Source of the DNA: an uncultured Rickettsiales bacterium
GTDB taxonomy: Bacteria > Pseudomonadota > Alphaproteobacteria > Rickettsiales > UBA1997
Direction of reading: 5' to 3'
Assembly (NCBI GenBank): GCA_948744995.1
Contig: CAPZCD010000043.1
Coordinates: 1-9,247, forward strand
DNA length: 9,247 bases
Shown here piece by piece: positions 1 to 6,673 of this stretch (position 1 is its first letter; each line of letters begins with the position of its first letter). The translations under genes and the position numbers were made by a program. Under the pieces are notes generated by a model. It was not told the origin of the DNA and ran no database searches. It was given only the letters and a program-made list of their open reading frames with translations.

Positions 1-196
1 CATAGTTTTATATAATTGTTCTTAACTAAAGATTGGTTTAGAGTGAAGAGTTTAAGGGGGAGAGAGTGGAGAGATGTCTCTAAAATTTTCCTTAAATATA
101 CTATCAATAAATCAGCGTGCAGGTATTATTTTCACTTTCGGTATCAGTAAAATTTAATTAGTTTATAATGTCGCTCTAATGATTTTGGTATTATCG

Positions 197-338
197 CTCA
201 AACAGTTTGCTTTTGAATCTTTATACACACGAAAAACCCGCAATTATCTATAAAATAAACATAAAATATCAACAATATTACTATTAACATATAATAATTG
301 ATATCTCTCTACTGAGGTTTAAAATTAAACTGTTTGAG
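197..338. repeat. 12-bp inverted repeat, arms 197-208 and 327-338
   Basis: CTCAAACAGTTT at 197-208 is the exact reverse complement of AAACTGTTTGAG at 327-338, with 118 bp between the arms. Each arm is itself nearly palindromic (AAAC, one base, GTTT), so the two copies look like two binding sites for a dimeric regulator rather than one long hairpin. The pair lies upstream of the Mur ligase promoter. No function can be assigned from the sequence alone. Confidence 0.45.
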
Positions 339-371
339 TAGTAACACCAGTGATTTTCCCACATAAAAAAG

Positions 372-399
372 TTGATTAATTAAAAATAATCTATATAAA
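372..399 (+). promoter_or_regulatory. Putative sigma70 promoter of the Mur ligase gene
   Basis: TTGATT (372-377) and TATAAA (394-399) are separated by 16 bp. The predicted transcription start near 406 would leave a leader of about 28 nt before the ATG at 434. The surrounding sequence is very AT-rich, so chance matches are easy; the support is the spacing and position. Confidence 0.45.
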
Positions 400-433
400 A
401 TACATATATCATTTTTACACGTTCTTTTTTATT

Positions 434-1855
434 ATGTCAAAGATTGAAAGATGCCATTTTTTAGGTATAAATGGAAGCGGTATGGTGGGGGTAGCTTGCT
501 TAGCTAAAGAAAAGGGATATGAAGTAGACGGCTGCGATCTAAACAAAAGTAGTGACTATTCGAAACAATTATCGGATTTGGATATAGATATAAAACTTGG
601 ACAGTCTGAATCACACTTAAAGAATATAGATAAATTAATAGTATCTCCGGCTGTTTTTTTTCGAGATAAATACAAAAATATCAAAGAGATAACAGAGGCT
701 AAGGAAAGGGGTATAAGTGTCTTAAGGTGGCAACAATTTGTGGATGAATCACTTGCTAAGGACAAAGATTTAATATGTGTTTGTGGAACACATGGAAAAA
801 CAACTACAACTACTATCCTATCAAATATACTGGAATATTGTGGAGCTAATCCCAGCGCGATTATTGGCGGTATTAATGAAATATGGGGTAAAAATTACAG
901 GAACGGTAACGGAAAATTATTTGTTTGTGAAGCGGATGAATATGGAGAGAATTTTACCTATTACCATCCAAAATATATTATTATAAATAATATAGAGATG
1001 GAACATCCGGAATTTTTCCCAAACCTGGAAGAGTATAGAAAAAATTTTTGTAACTTTATTGGAAATATAAGAGAAAATGGTTTAATAGTTTTTAATGCCA
1101 ACGATAAAAATGTCATAGATGTTCTGACTAGAGTTAACAGTATTCTAAATGGGAAAAATATAAAACTTGTGTCTTATACTTTATACGAAGACTATAATGG
1201 CATATCGGAAAATCACAAAGCTGAATTTAATTCGAATGGTTTTATCTTAGATAACGAGAATTTTCCCTTAATAAAAGATTTAAACGGCGAACATAATGCT
1301 AGAAACTCCATAATAGCAACACTTTTTCTAAAACAGCTAGGCTTCGAAACTAACCTAATAAGAGATGCTCTAAAAGTTTGTAAGGGAGCAAAAAGGCGAA
1401 TGGAGAAGGTTCTGAATAAGGGCAAGTTTGTTGTATATGACGATTATGCTCATCATCACACACAAGTTTATAATAATCTGATAACCTTGAGAAGTATTAT
1501 TTCTCAAAAAGAAAAAATTATTGCAATTCTGGAACCACATTTAATTTCAAGGTTTACTAATAATAGTGAACTCTATATAAAGGCACTGGAGCTGGCCGAT
1601 TGTCCCATAATTACAAAATTCTTTAAGTCTAGGGAATTTGATTTGGAAGAACCTTCTATGGATAACTATTTAATTAATTCAAAAATAGAATACATAACGA
1701 ATTTTGGCGATGTCGTTGAAAAAATTCTTGGTGTAATTAAAAAAAATGTAGGTATTTGTGACAAATTCCATATAGTTGTTATGGGAGCAGGTTTTTCCTA
1801 TAAGTTAACTGATATGATAGTTAAGGAGCTGGATTTGTTGTATCCTGACTTGTAG
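434..1855 (+). CDS. Mur ligase of the MurC/Mpl class (UDP-N-acetylmuramate ligase)
   Basis: This 473-residue cytoplasmic ligase should use ATP to join an amino acid or peptide to UDP-N-acetylmuramic acid in peptidoglycan synthesis or recycling. Visible motifs: an N-terminal nucleotide-sugar fold with GINGSGM (11-17), the Mur P-loop GTHGKTT (118-124), EADE (166-169), NNIEMEH (185-191), GEHNARN (285-291), an RR pair (321-322) and DDYAHHHT (336-343). The length fits MurC and Mpl. Features of both subfamilies are mixed: the NNIE..H segment and the Trp99 region resemble Mpl (murein peptide ligase), while the N-terminal GSGM and EPHLISR (367-373) resemble MurC (L-alanine-adding). The usual HHPT is HHHT here. 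The ATG has no clear Shine-Dalgarno sequence, but the homology begins immediately after it. The Mur ligase assignment is secure; the choice between MurC and Mpl is open. Confidence 0.9.
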   Translation: MSKIERCHFLGINGSGMVGVACLAKEKGYEVDGCDLNKSSDYSKQLSDLDIDIKLGQSESHLKNIDKLIVSPAVFFRDKYKNIKEITEAKERGISVLRWQQFVDESLAKDKDLICVCGTHGKTTTTTILSNILEYCGANPSAIIGGINEIWGKNYRNGNGKLFVCEADEYGENFTYYHPKYIIINNIEMEHPEFFPNLEEYRKNFCNFIGNIRENGLIVFNANDKNVIDVLTRVNSILNGKNIKLVSYTLYEDYNGISENHKAEFNSNGFILDNENFPLIKDLNGEHNARNSIIATLFLKQLGFETNLIRDALKVCKGAKRRMEKVLNKGKFVVYDDYAHHHTQVYNNLITLRSIISQKEKIIAILEPHLISRFTNNSELYIKALELADCPIITKFFKSREFDLEEPSMDNYLINSKIEYITNFGDVVEKILGVIKKNVGICDKFHIVVMGAGFSYKLTDMIVKELDLLYPDL

Positions 1856-1904
1856 AGTAATTTATATCAAAAATGAAATAATTTTATGATAACCTCAAAA
1901 AAAG

Positions 1905-1933
1905 TTGACAAGAGAACTAAAATAGTGTACCAT
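1905..1933 (+). promoter_or_regulatory. Putative sigma70 promoter of the PagL-like pair
   Basis: A perfect -35 TTGACA (1905-1910) is followed after 17 bp by TACCAT (1928-1933, four of six matches to TATAAT). Transcription would start near 1940, about 18 nt before the ATG at 1958. It lies in the 102-bp gap after the Mur ligase gene, so the two PagL-like genes probably form their own transcription unit. Confidence 0.6.
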
Positions 1934-1957
1934 ATCAGCAGTTAAAACTTTTTTAAA

Positions 1958-2533
1958 ATGGCAAAAATATACAGGTCTTTATATATAGTATTCTTTTCTT
2001 TTATTATAAATATATTATTTACCCATAAACCAATCCGTGCAAGCAATACTAAGGATCAAATATCAATCAATATATCAAGTAGTACCACAAGACATCCATT
2101 AAAAGTACTAAAAGATTTTGACAGATTGTACTTTGAGGAAATGTACATGTTAACTATACAATATAGTCAGCCTGACGAAGTATTCAGACTGAATGGCAAA
2201 AGAAACTTTGAAATAATCAATTGGTTTACATTCTCTAATAACGAATTCTCAAAGTATAACCAAACATTTTTAGGTATATCACAGGATGTGATATTTAATA
2301 TTGGCAAAAACATATATTTTGGTGGAGGGTTGGGAATGTATATAAAAGATAAGAAAACTGATAGAATAAGTTCACAATTTACTTTTGGACAGAGTTATTT
2401 TATTGGTTATCGCATCAAGAATACTATGGAGCTAGAATTAATAGTCAGACATTTTTCTAATGGTGGTTTAACAGAAATAAATCACGGACAGAACTTTATT
2501 GGTCTAAAAATAAATTATAATTTGGGATATTAG
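1958..2533 (+). CDS. PagL-like outer-membrane lipid A deacylase (acyloxyacyl hydrolase family), copy 1
   Basis: This 191-residue protein starts with a signal peptide: basic N-terminus, hydrophobic stretch 8-21, likely cleavage after Ala28 (PIRA-S). The mature part has alternating hydrophobic and polar stretches typical of a small beta-barrel, ending in Tyr191. The C-terminal HFSN (165-168) matches the catalytic His-x-Ser-Asn motif of PagL, which removes the 3-O-linked acyl chain from lipid A in the outer membrane. The residue 14 after the His, a Glu in the Pseudomonas enzyme, is Asn179 here, so the third triad member is either elsewhere or absent. YSQP...FRL (69-78) and SQDV (108-111) are shared with the next gene, whose start lies one base beyond this stop. 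There is no Shine-Dalgarno sequence before the ATG. Family membership is likely; the enzymatic activity is inferred. Confidence 0.75.
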   Translation: MAKIYRSLYIVFFSFIINILFTHKPIRASNTKDQISINISSSTTRHPLKVLKDFDRLYFEEMYMLTIQYSQPDEVFRLNGKRNFEIINWFTFSNNEFSKYNQTFLGISQDVIFNIGKNIYFGGGLGMYIKDKKTDRISSQFTFGQSYFIGYRIKNTMELELIVRHFSNGGLTEINHGQNFIGLKINYNLGY

Positions 2534-2534
2534 T

Positions 2535-3128
2535 ATGAGGAAGATCTTATTAATCAAATTTACTACCATTATTCTTTTGTTTACCTACAATTTACATGCT
2601 GTAACTTTTTATCCAACTGATAAAAGTCCAATGTTTTCAAAATATAATAACCAAATATCCGGTTATTTTGGTGTAAGCAGTAAAACATGGTATTTTGAAA
2701 CAAAAATGTTCTCAACATTTTGGAGATATAGTCAACCAAATAAGTTCTTTAGATTGCCCGGAAGAATTAGTTTTGAAACCGGCTATATGTTTGGCTTTGA
2801 AGACAAAGAAAGAAATATCAACTACCATCAATATAACCAAATGTTATTTGGTTTTTCACAAGATGTGTTGATATTTTACACAGAAAATACCTATATTGGA
2901 GTTGGTTTAGGCGGTTATATAAAAACCAGAGATGAGTATAAAGGGGATGTTACGGCACCAAGAGTTCAATCATTATTTACCTTTGGCGTTAGTGCTTTTT
3001 TAGGACGAAAAATTGCTAACAATATAAATTTGGAATTGTTCTATAAACATTTTTCTAATGGCAAACTAGAAAGACCAAATATAGGACATAATTTTGTTGG
3101 CTTAGCCATAGATTATAATTTCTTGTAG
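2535..3128 (+). CDS. PagL-like outer-membrane lipid A deacylase (acyloxyacyl hydrolase family), copy 2
   Basis: This 197-residue paralogue follows copy 1 with a single base between stop and ATG, so the two are surely co-transcribed. A signal peptide is evident, with a hydrophobic core at 4-18 and probable cleavage after Ala22 (LHA). It shares with copy 1 YSQP...FRL (65-74), YNQ (100-102), SQDV (108-111), GLG.YIK (124-130), FTFG (148-151) and the catalytic-type HFSN (172-175). As in copy 1, the position 14 residues after the His is Asn (186), not Glu. Copy 2 has a longer insertion at about 131-146 (Asp/Glu/Lys-rich, probably a loop) and ends in Leu rather than an aromatic residue. The many scattered differences point to an old duplication with both copies kept under selection. 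Confidence 0.75.
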   Translation: MRKILLIKFTTIILLFTYNLHAVTFYPTDKSPMFSKYNNQISGYFGVSSKTWYFETKMFSTFWRYSQPNKFFRLPGRISFETGYMFGFEDKERNINYHQYNQMLFGFSQDVLIFYTENTYIGVGLGGYIKTRDEYKGDVTAPRVQSLFTFGVSAFLGRKIANNINLELFYKHFSNGKLERPNIGHNFVGLAIDYNFL

Positions 3129-3164
3129 AGAAAGTTTAGATTTGGTATATTCCCATAAAATTCC

Positions 3165-3839
3165 CTACAAAACAAACACATACCCATTATTCCTAATAGT
3201 TTTTAAATACCTAGGGTTTTTTATATCATCTTCTATCTTTTTCCTAATACGAGTTATTTGTACATCAATAGTTCTCTCATTTATATCGCTATAGAGCGAA
3301 CAAATTTCTTCTCGAGACATAGTTTTATTCACATTTTTCAACAAAATCATCAAAATATCACCTTCCATCTTAGTGAGTTTCACAGGATCCCCACTTTTAG
3401 TTAAAGTCCTCCTGCTAAAATCAAACTCAAAACTACCAAAAGTTAATTTAGTATCATCACTAGTCCTACCACTCCTTTTTAAAAGATTATTCATCCTAAG
3501 TATCAATTCCTTCGGCTCAAATGGTTTAGACAAATAGTCATCAACACCAGCCGTTAGCCCCTCTATTCTATTTTCAACTTCATTAAGCGCTGTCAGCATT
3601 ATAATAGGTATCATCTCACCAGGGTTGTCATTTCTCAATTTTTTAACAAACTCTACTCCATTTTCCTCCGGCATCATATAATCTACCACCAGTAAATCAA
3701 AAATATATTTTTTCATAAGATTACGTGCCTCATTCGTAGAAGCGGCAGTAGAAGTTATAAAGCTATTCTTATTCAGGTATTTAGACAGTAAATCTCTTAT
3801 TCTATTGTCATCATCAACTATCAGTACATGTGGGTTCAT
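3165..3839 (-). CDS. OmpR/PhoB-family two-component response regulator
   Basis: This 224-residue DNA-binding regulator has a receiver domain (about 3-120) with the acidic pocket DDD (9-11), phospho-acceptor Asp53 in VVDYMMP, Thr83 and Lys105 in SKPF, all in canonical positions. A winged-helix output domain (about 131-224) follows, with RTIDVQITRIRKKIE (189-203) as the recognition helix region and NNGYVF (217-222) as the wing. All residues required for phosphorylation are present. The closest general resemblance is OmpR. No histidine kinase lies in the window, so the partner is encoded elsewhere. The ATG overlaps the stop codon of the upstream HAD gene as ATGA, indicating translational coupling. 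It is the last gene of the grpE run and converges on the PagL-like pair with only 36 bp between. Confidence 0.93.
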   Translation of the reverse strand: MNPHVLIVDDDNRIRDLLSKYLNKNSFITSTAASTNEARNLMKKYIFDLLVVDYMMPEENGVEFVKKLRNDNPGEMIPIIMLTALNEVENRIEGLTAGVDDYLSKPFEPKELILRMNNLLKRSGRTSDDTKLTFGSFEFDFSRRTLTKSGDPVKLTKMEGDILMILLKNVNKTMSREEICSLYSDINERTIDVQITRIRKKIEDDIKNPRYLKTIRNNGYVFVL

Positions 3840-4837
3840 AGCATAACACCAAGACTATCTATCACATAATCTAGGCATAAGCTATTATCCAGACAATATC
3901 TTTCAATTTGATCCGGATCCTTATTATACGCCCTACCAGATACTCCACAAAGGGTAAGCATACCATCAACTTTAACACCCAGATCATTAGTAGCATTGGT
4001 AGCACCTAAAATATCTGTCTCTATTGTATCTCCTATCATAAGAATTTTAGAATCATTAGGAAATTTATTCTCCTTTCTTGCCAATTCAAAAGCATAGTTA
4101 TAAATATTCGAATACGGTTTACAAACCTCAACCACCTGACAACCCATATTCTTATACATACCTGCCAGTGTTCCCTGTCTGATAACATAATGTACTTCAT
4201 TGGTTTTAGCATCAGGTTGAGCTGCTACCATATCAGCACAGTCGCTAAACATAGGTAGATTATACTTTTTACATTCTTCCAAAATACCGGTAAAAATACT
4301 TACGTCCATTAAATCATACCAGGTATCCTTATACATAGGTGATACAAAAACTTCAAAATTGCCACTGTTTACCTTTTTCAACTTCTCATATTCATTTTTG
4401 GATATTTGTGGAAACCCAAGATAAACAAAATCAGCTGTAGCTACATCATATACTCTACAATAGCGCGTTCCTTCAAGAAAATTATCATCTAGAACTTTAC
4501 CAACTACAAAACAATTTTTATAATCTTTCTTATCAGGAAAAATCCTACTATTACTAAATAATATATTTCTCGCAGCATCACCAGAGGATACAATAAAATC
4601 GTAATGTAAGTTTTTAATAAGACCTACCGATTTAAACTGTCTTTCAATATCAGAACTTTCATTGGGCGCGTTAGATAAAACAATAACAGTCTTTCCAAGA
4701 CTTTTAACCCAACTTAAAACTTCATCAACACCTGCTATTTTTGCCGCACCATCCCAAATAACACCGAATATATCGAATAGAAAAATATCGTAACCAGTCA
4801 GCACCCTCTTAAATTCTTCTGAACTTTGAATATACAT
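3836..4837 (-). CDS. HAD superfamily class IIA hydrolase (TIGR01459-like)
   Basis: This 333-residue protein is a haloacid dehalogenase-type phosphohydrolase related to NagD. Visible motifs: the nucleophile Asp22 in FDIFGVIWDG (21-30), motif II Ser55 in VLSNAP (53-58), a lysine motif KPY (240-242) and the Mg-binding GDTIETD (269-275). In NagD the nucleophile motif is DxD; here the second Asp is replaced by Phe24, as I recall being common (Trp/Phe) in the mainly alphaproteobacterial TIGR01459 group. The substrate is unknown; sugar phosphates or nucleotides are typical for class IIA. The gene starts two bases after the iscU stop (TAAGGATG), so translation probably restarts there, and its end overlaps the response regulator gene. 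Confidence 0.85.
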   Translation of the reverse strand: MYIQSSEEFKRVLTGYDIFLFDIFGVIWDGAAKIAGVDEVLSWVKSLGKTVIVLSNAPNESSDIERQFKSVGLIKNLHYDFIVSSGDAARNILFSNSRIFPDKKDYKNCFVVGKVLDDNFLEGTRYCRVYDVATADFVYLGFPQISKNEYEKLKKVNSGNFEVFVSPMYKDTWYDLMDVSIFTGILEECKKYNLPMFSDCADMVAAQPDAKTNEVHYVIRQGTLAGMYKNMGCQVVEVCKPYSNIYNYAFELARKENKFPNDSKILMIGDTIETDILGATNATNDLGVKVDGMLTLCGVSGRAYNKDPDQIERYCLDNSLCLDYVIDSLGVML

Positions 4838-4839
4838 CC

Positions 4840-5220
4840 TTAAATTCCATTTTTTCTTTTGTAGTCATTTATGGCTTCATGTATAGCCTCTTCTGCCATA
4901 ACAGAACAGTGTATTTTAGCTTGCGGTAGCTCCAGTTCAGCAACTATATCTTTATTTTTGACTTCCATAGCCTTCTCTAAAGTCTTACCTATGACTTTTT
5001 CCGTCGTCAAGGAACTGGAAGATATAGCACCACCGCAACCGAAAGTCTTAAATTTCGCATCAACTATAACTCCATCCTTTACCTTTATCTGAAATTTTAA
5101 CATATCACCACAAACCGGCGAACCAATTAAACCAGTACCAACATCTTTATCGTTTTCGTCAAGACTACCAACATTTCTTGGGTTTTCACAATGTTCCAAC
5201 ATTTTCTTTGAATAAGGCAT
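4840..5220 (-). CDS. iscU: Fe-S cluster assembly scaffold IscU
   Basis: This 126-residue scaffold builds [2Fe-2S] clusters in the cytoplasm with sulfur from the cysteine desulfurase IscS and passes them to acceptors with the HscA/HscB chaperones. The ENPRNVG signature (12-18), ligand residues Cys37, Asp39, Cys62, His104 and Cys105, and the full family length are present. The HscA-binding LPPVK motif is LPQAK here (98-102). An extra Cys11 stands where Tyr is usual. AGAGGA at 5231-5226 is a good Shine-Dalgarno sequence 5 nt before the ATG. The usual isc partners are absent; iscU instead sits 32 nt after grpE and two bases before the HAD gene. The assignment is secure. Confidence 0.96.
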   Translation of the reverse strand: MPYSKKMLEHCENPRNVGSLDENDKDVGTGLIGSPVCGDMLKFQIKVKDGVIVDAKFKTFGCGGAISSSSLTTEKVIGKTLEKAMEVKNKDIVAELELPQAKIHCSVMAEEAIHEAINDYKRKNGI

Positions 5221-5252
5221 AACAATCCTCTATATTTATTAATTTAATAAGT

Positions 5253-5864
5253 CTATTTAGCTACAGCTACTATAGCTGGCTTTATAACCCTTTTATTGAG
5301 AATATAGCCAGGTTGCATAACTTCAATAATAGTTCCACTTTCTACACCTTCCTTTTCCACGTTAGCTATAGCTTCATGTAAATTCGGATCAAATTTTTCA
5401 CCAATAGGATATAATCTCTCTATATTATTTTTATCAAATACCTTCTTAAATTCGTTAAATGTCATTTCAATTCCATCATAAAAGGACTTAAAAGACCTAT
5501 CTTTTTCTTTATCTTTGGCATCATCTATGGCTCTGTAAAAAATATCCATTATAGTTATCAAATCTTTGACTATGTTTGTTATGGCAAACTTTGCTGTTTT
5601 TTCTTTCTCTTCAACAGCAATCCTTCTTGTATTTTCAAGATCTGCTAAAGTTCTTAATAGTTTATCCTTCAGCTCAGCGTTTTCTGTTTCTAATTTTGTA
5701 ATTTTATCCCTGCTATTAGGTGCATCTACTGTAGCTTTTTCATATGTATTCTCCTTCTTATCTGTATTTTCTTCATCCTGACTGGTATTGGTTGAGCTGG
5801 TATTAACCTTTTTGAATGAATCTGCCCAACTTTTTTTGTTTTTGTTATTGTCCTCTTTTGCCAT
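5253..5864 (-). CDS. grpE: GrpE, nucleotide exchange factor of DnaK
   Basis: GrpE releases ADP from DnaK in the DnaK-DnaJ-GrpE chaperone cycle and acts as a dimer in the cytoplasm. The 203-residue protein has a polar, disordered N-terminus (1-50, rich in Asn, Lys, Ser and Thr), a long helix/coiled coil (about 52-95), the four-helix-bundle region (about 96-145) and the C-terminal beta domain with the family signature FDPNLHEAI (158-166) through VMQPGY (182-187) to KPAIVAV (195-201). No hrcA, dnaK or dnaJ is next to it; it heads a run with iscU, a HAD hydrolase and a response regulator. The ATG lacks a clear Shine-Dalgarno sequence; a heat-shock-like promoter lies just upstream. The assignment is secure. 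Confidence 0.96.
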   Translation of the reverse strand: MAKEDNNKNKKSWADSFKKVNTSSTNTSQDEENTDKKENTYEKATVDAPNSRDKITKLETENAELKDKLLRTLADLENTRRIAVEEKEKTAKFAITNIVKDLITIMDIFYRAIDDAKDKEKDRSFKSFYDGIEMTFNEFKKVFDKNNIERLYPIGEKFDPNLHEAIANVEKEGVESGTIIEVMQPGYILNKRVIKPAIVAVAK

Positions 5865-5891
5865 ACATTTTAAAACAACTGATATTAATAT

Positions 5892-5920
5892 GATATATGA
5901 TTTATTTTAAAATTTTCAAG
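5892..5920 (-). promoter_or_regulatory. Putative heat-shock-like promoter of grpE
   Basis: On the minus strand CTTGAAA (5920-5914) is followed after 14 nt by CATATATC (5899-5892). CTTGAAA is the classical sigma32 -35 element and the spacing is right, though the -10 lacks the usual C-rich start. The same bases can be read as sigma70 TTGAAA-16-TATATC. The predicted start lies about 20 nt before the grpE ATG. Heat induction would suit grpE. Confidence 0.5.
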
Positions 5921-5921
5921 A

Positions 5922-5953
5922 TGGATGGAGAAGTACTAAGTTTTTTGGATGGA
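5922..5953. repeat. Two TGGATGGA direct repeats between grpE and efp
   Basis: TGGATGGA occurs at 5922-5929 and again at 5946-5953, with start points 24 bp apart, immediately upstream of the proposed grpE -35 element and in the shared grpE/efp control region. The G content is unusual for this AT-rich gap. The repeats could be operator half-sites, but no regulator can be named. Confidence 0.4.
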
Positions 5954-6017
5954 AAATATTTATCGATGACATAAGTAAATTTTATTTATAAGGATTTTTA
6001 TACAAAAAACCAAGCAA

Positions 6018-6045
6018 TTGATTTTCATTTTTTTAATTGTATTAT
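6018..6045 (+). promoter_or_regulatory. Putative sigma70 promoter of efp
   Basis: TTGATT (6018-6023) and TATTAT (6040-6045) are 16 bp apart. Transcription would start near 6052, which is downstream of the TTG at 6037 and about 24 nt upstream of the GTG at 6076. If the promoter is right, it supports GTG as the efp start. Confidence 0.45.
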
Positions 6046-6075
6046 AGCAATAGCAAATTTTTTCGATTAGTAATT

Positions 6076-6633
6076 GTGAACGTAAATTCAATCAGCTTAG
6101 GCAACGTTATAAAATACAAAGACCAATATTGGATGGTAGCAAAAAAGGAGCATGTAAAGCCCGGAAAAGGTGGAGCATTCGTACAGCTGGAGATGAAGAA
6201 CATAAATAGCGGAAGCAAATTGAATGAGCGTTTTAGAGCCGGTGAAGACGTAGAAAAAGTTATTCTGGATGAGAAAGATTACCAATATCAGTACGACGAA
6301 GGTGAGACCATAGCCCTTATGGATATGGATAGCTACGAGCAGGAATCATTCCCTAAGAGTCTGTTAGGTGATAGGGTTGCTTATTTATCAGACGGAATGA
6401 ATGTGAAAGTTTGCTATTGTGATGGTAATGCTATAGATATTAAGTTGCCCGATACGGTTGTACTTTCTATAAAAGAGACTGAACCAACCGTTAAAGGACA
6501 AACAGCAGCGGCATCCTATAAGCCGGCGATATTGGAAAATGGAATAAGAATTATGGTACCCCCTTTCGTGACGAGTGATGATAAAGTTGTGGTGAAAACG
6601 GAAGATTCAACTTATGTGGAAAGGGCTAAGTAG
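6076..6633 (+). CDS. efp: Translation elongation factor P
   Basis: EF-P binds ribosomes stalled on proline-rich stretches and promotes peptide bond formation. From the GTG start it has 185 residues, the usual family length, with three domains: an N-terminal KOW-like domain (about 1-62), an OB domain (about 64-127) and a C-terminal OB domain (about 129-185). The loop KPGKGGAF (28-35) carries Lys31, the position that is post-translationally modified in lysylated EF-Ps; the PGKGG context fits that type. The frame is open upstream to a TTG at 6037, but family proteins begin at the sequence V-N-V-N-S, encoded from GTG 6076, and there is no ATG in between. No Shine-Dalgarno sequence is visible. It is transcribed divergently from grpE. 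The assignment is secure, the start probable. Confidence 0.95.
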   Translation: MNVNSISLGNVIKYKDQYWMVAKKEHVKPGKGGAFVQLEMKNINSGSKLNERFRAGEDVEKVILDEKDYQYQYDEGETIALMDMDSYEQESFPKSLLGDRVAYLSDGMNVKVCYCDGNAIDIKLPDTVVLSIKETEPTVKGQTAAASYKPAILENGIRIMVPPFVTSDDKVVVKTEDSTYVERAK

Positions 6634-6660
6634 CGTATTTTATATTTATTAACTTGAAAA

Positions 6661-6667
6661 AAGGAGG
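6661..6667 (+). promoter_or_regulatory. Strong Shine-Dalgarno sequence of the 89-residue ORF
   Basis: AAGGAGG lies 6 nt before the ATG at 6674 and is a near-perfect complement of the 16S rRNA 3' end. It is the best ribosome binding site in the window and the main reason to accept the small gene on this strand rather than the overlapping antisense frame. Confidence 0.8.
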
Positions 6668-6673
6668 AAGAAA

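Larger units (their letters stand above)
1..433. other. Gene-free upstream region
   Basis: No coding region or RNA gene is recognisable here. The segment is strongly AT-rich except for a purine-rich tract at about 41-74. It contains a 12-bp inverted repeat (197-208 and 327-338) and, near its right end, a probable promoter for the Mur ligase gene. One TTATACACA at 221-229 matches the relaxed DnaA-box consensus, but a single copy is expected by chance in a sequence of this composition. Confidence 0.6.

Noticed and set aside
221..229. TTATACACA, also on the minus strand at 8521-8513, as DnaA boxes of an origin
   Set aside because: Single copies at opposite ends of the window; such matches are expected by chance in AT-rich DNA, and no cluster or origin-type gene context is present.
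777..986. 69-codon frame inside the Mur ligase gene
   Set aside because: It lies wholly within a gene with clear family motifs in another frame.
1856..1957. Terminator after the Mur ligase gene
   Set aside because: The gap has T-rich runs but no G-C stem; no intrinsic terminator can be supported.
3129..3164. Bidirectional terminator between the convergent PagL-like and response regulator genes
   Set aside because: I found no inverted repeat in these 36 bp.
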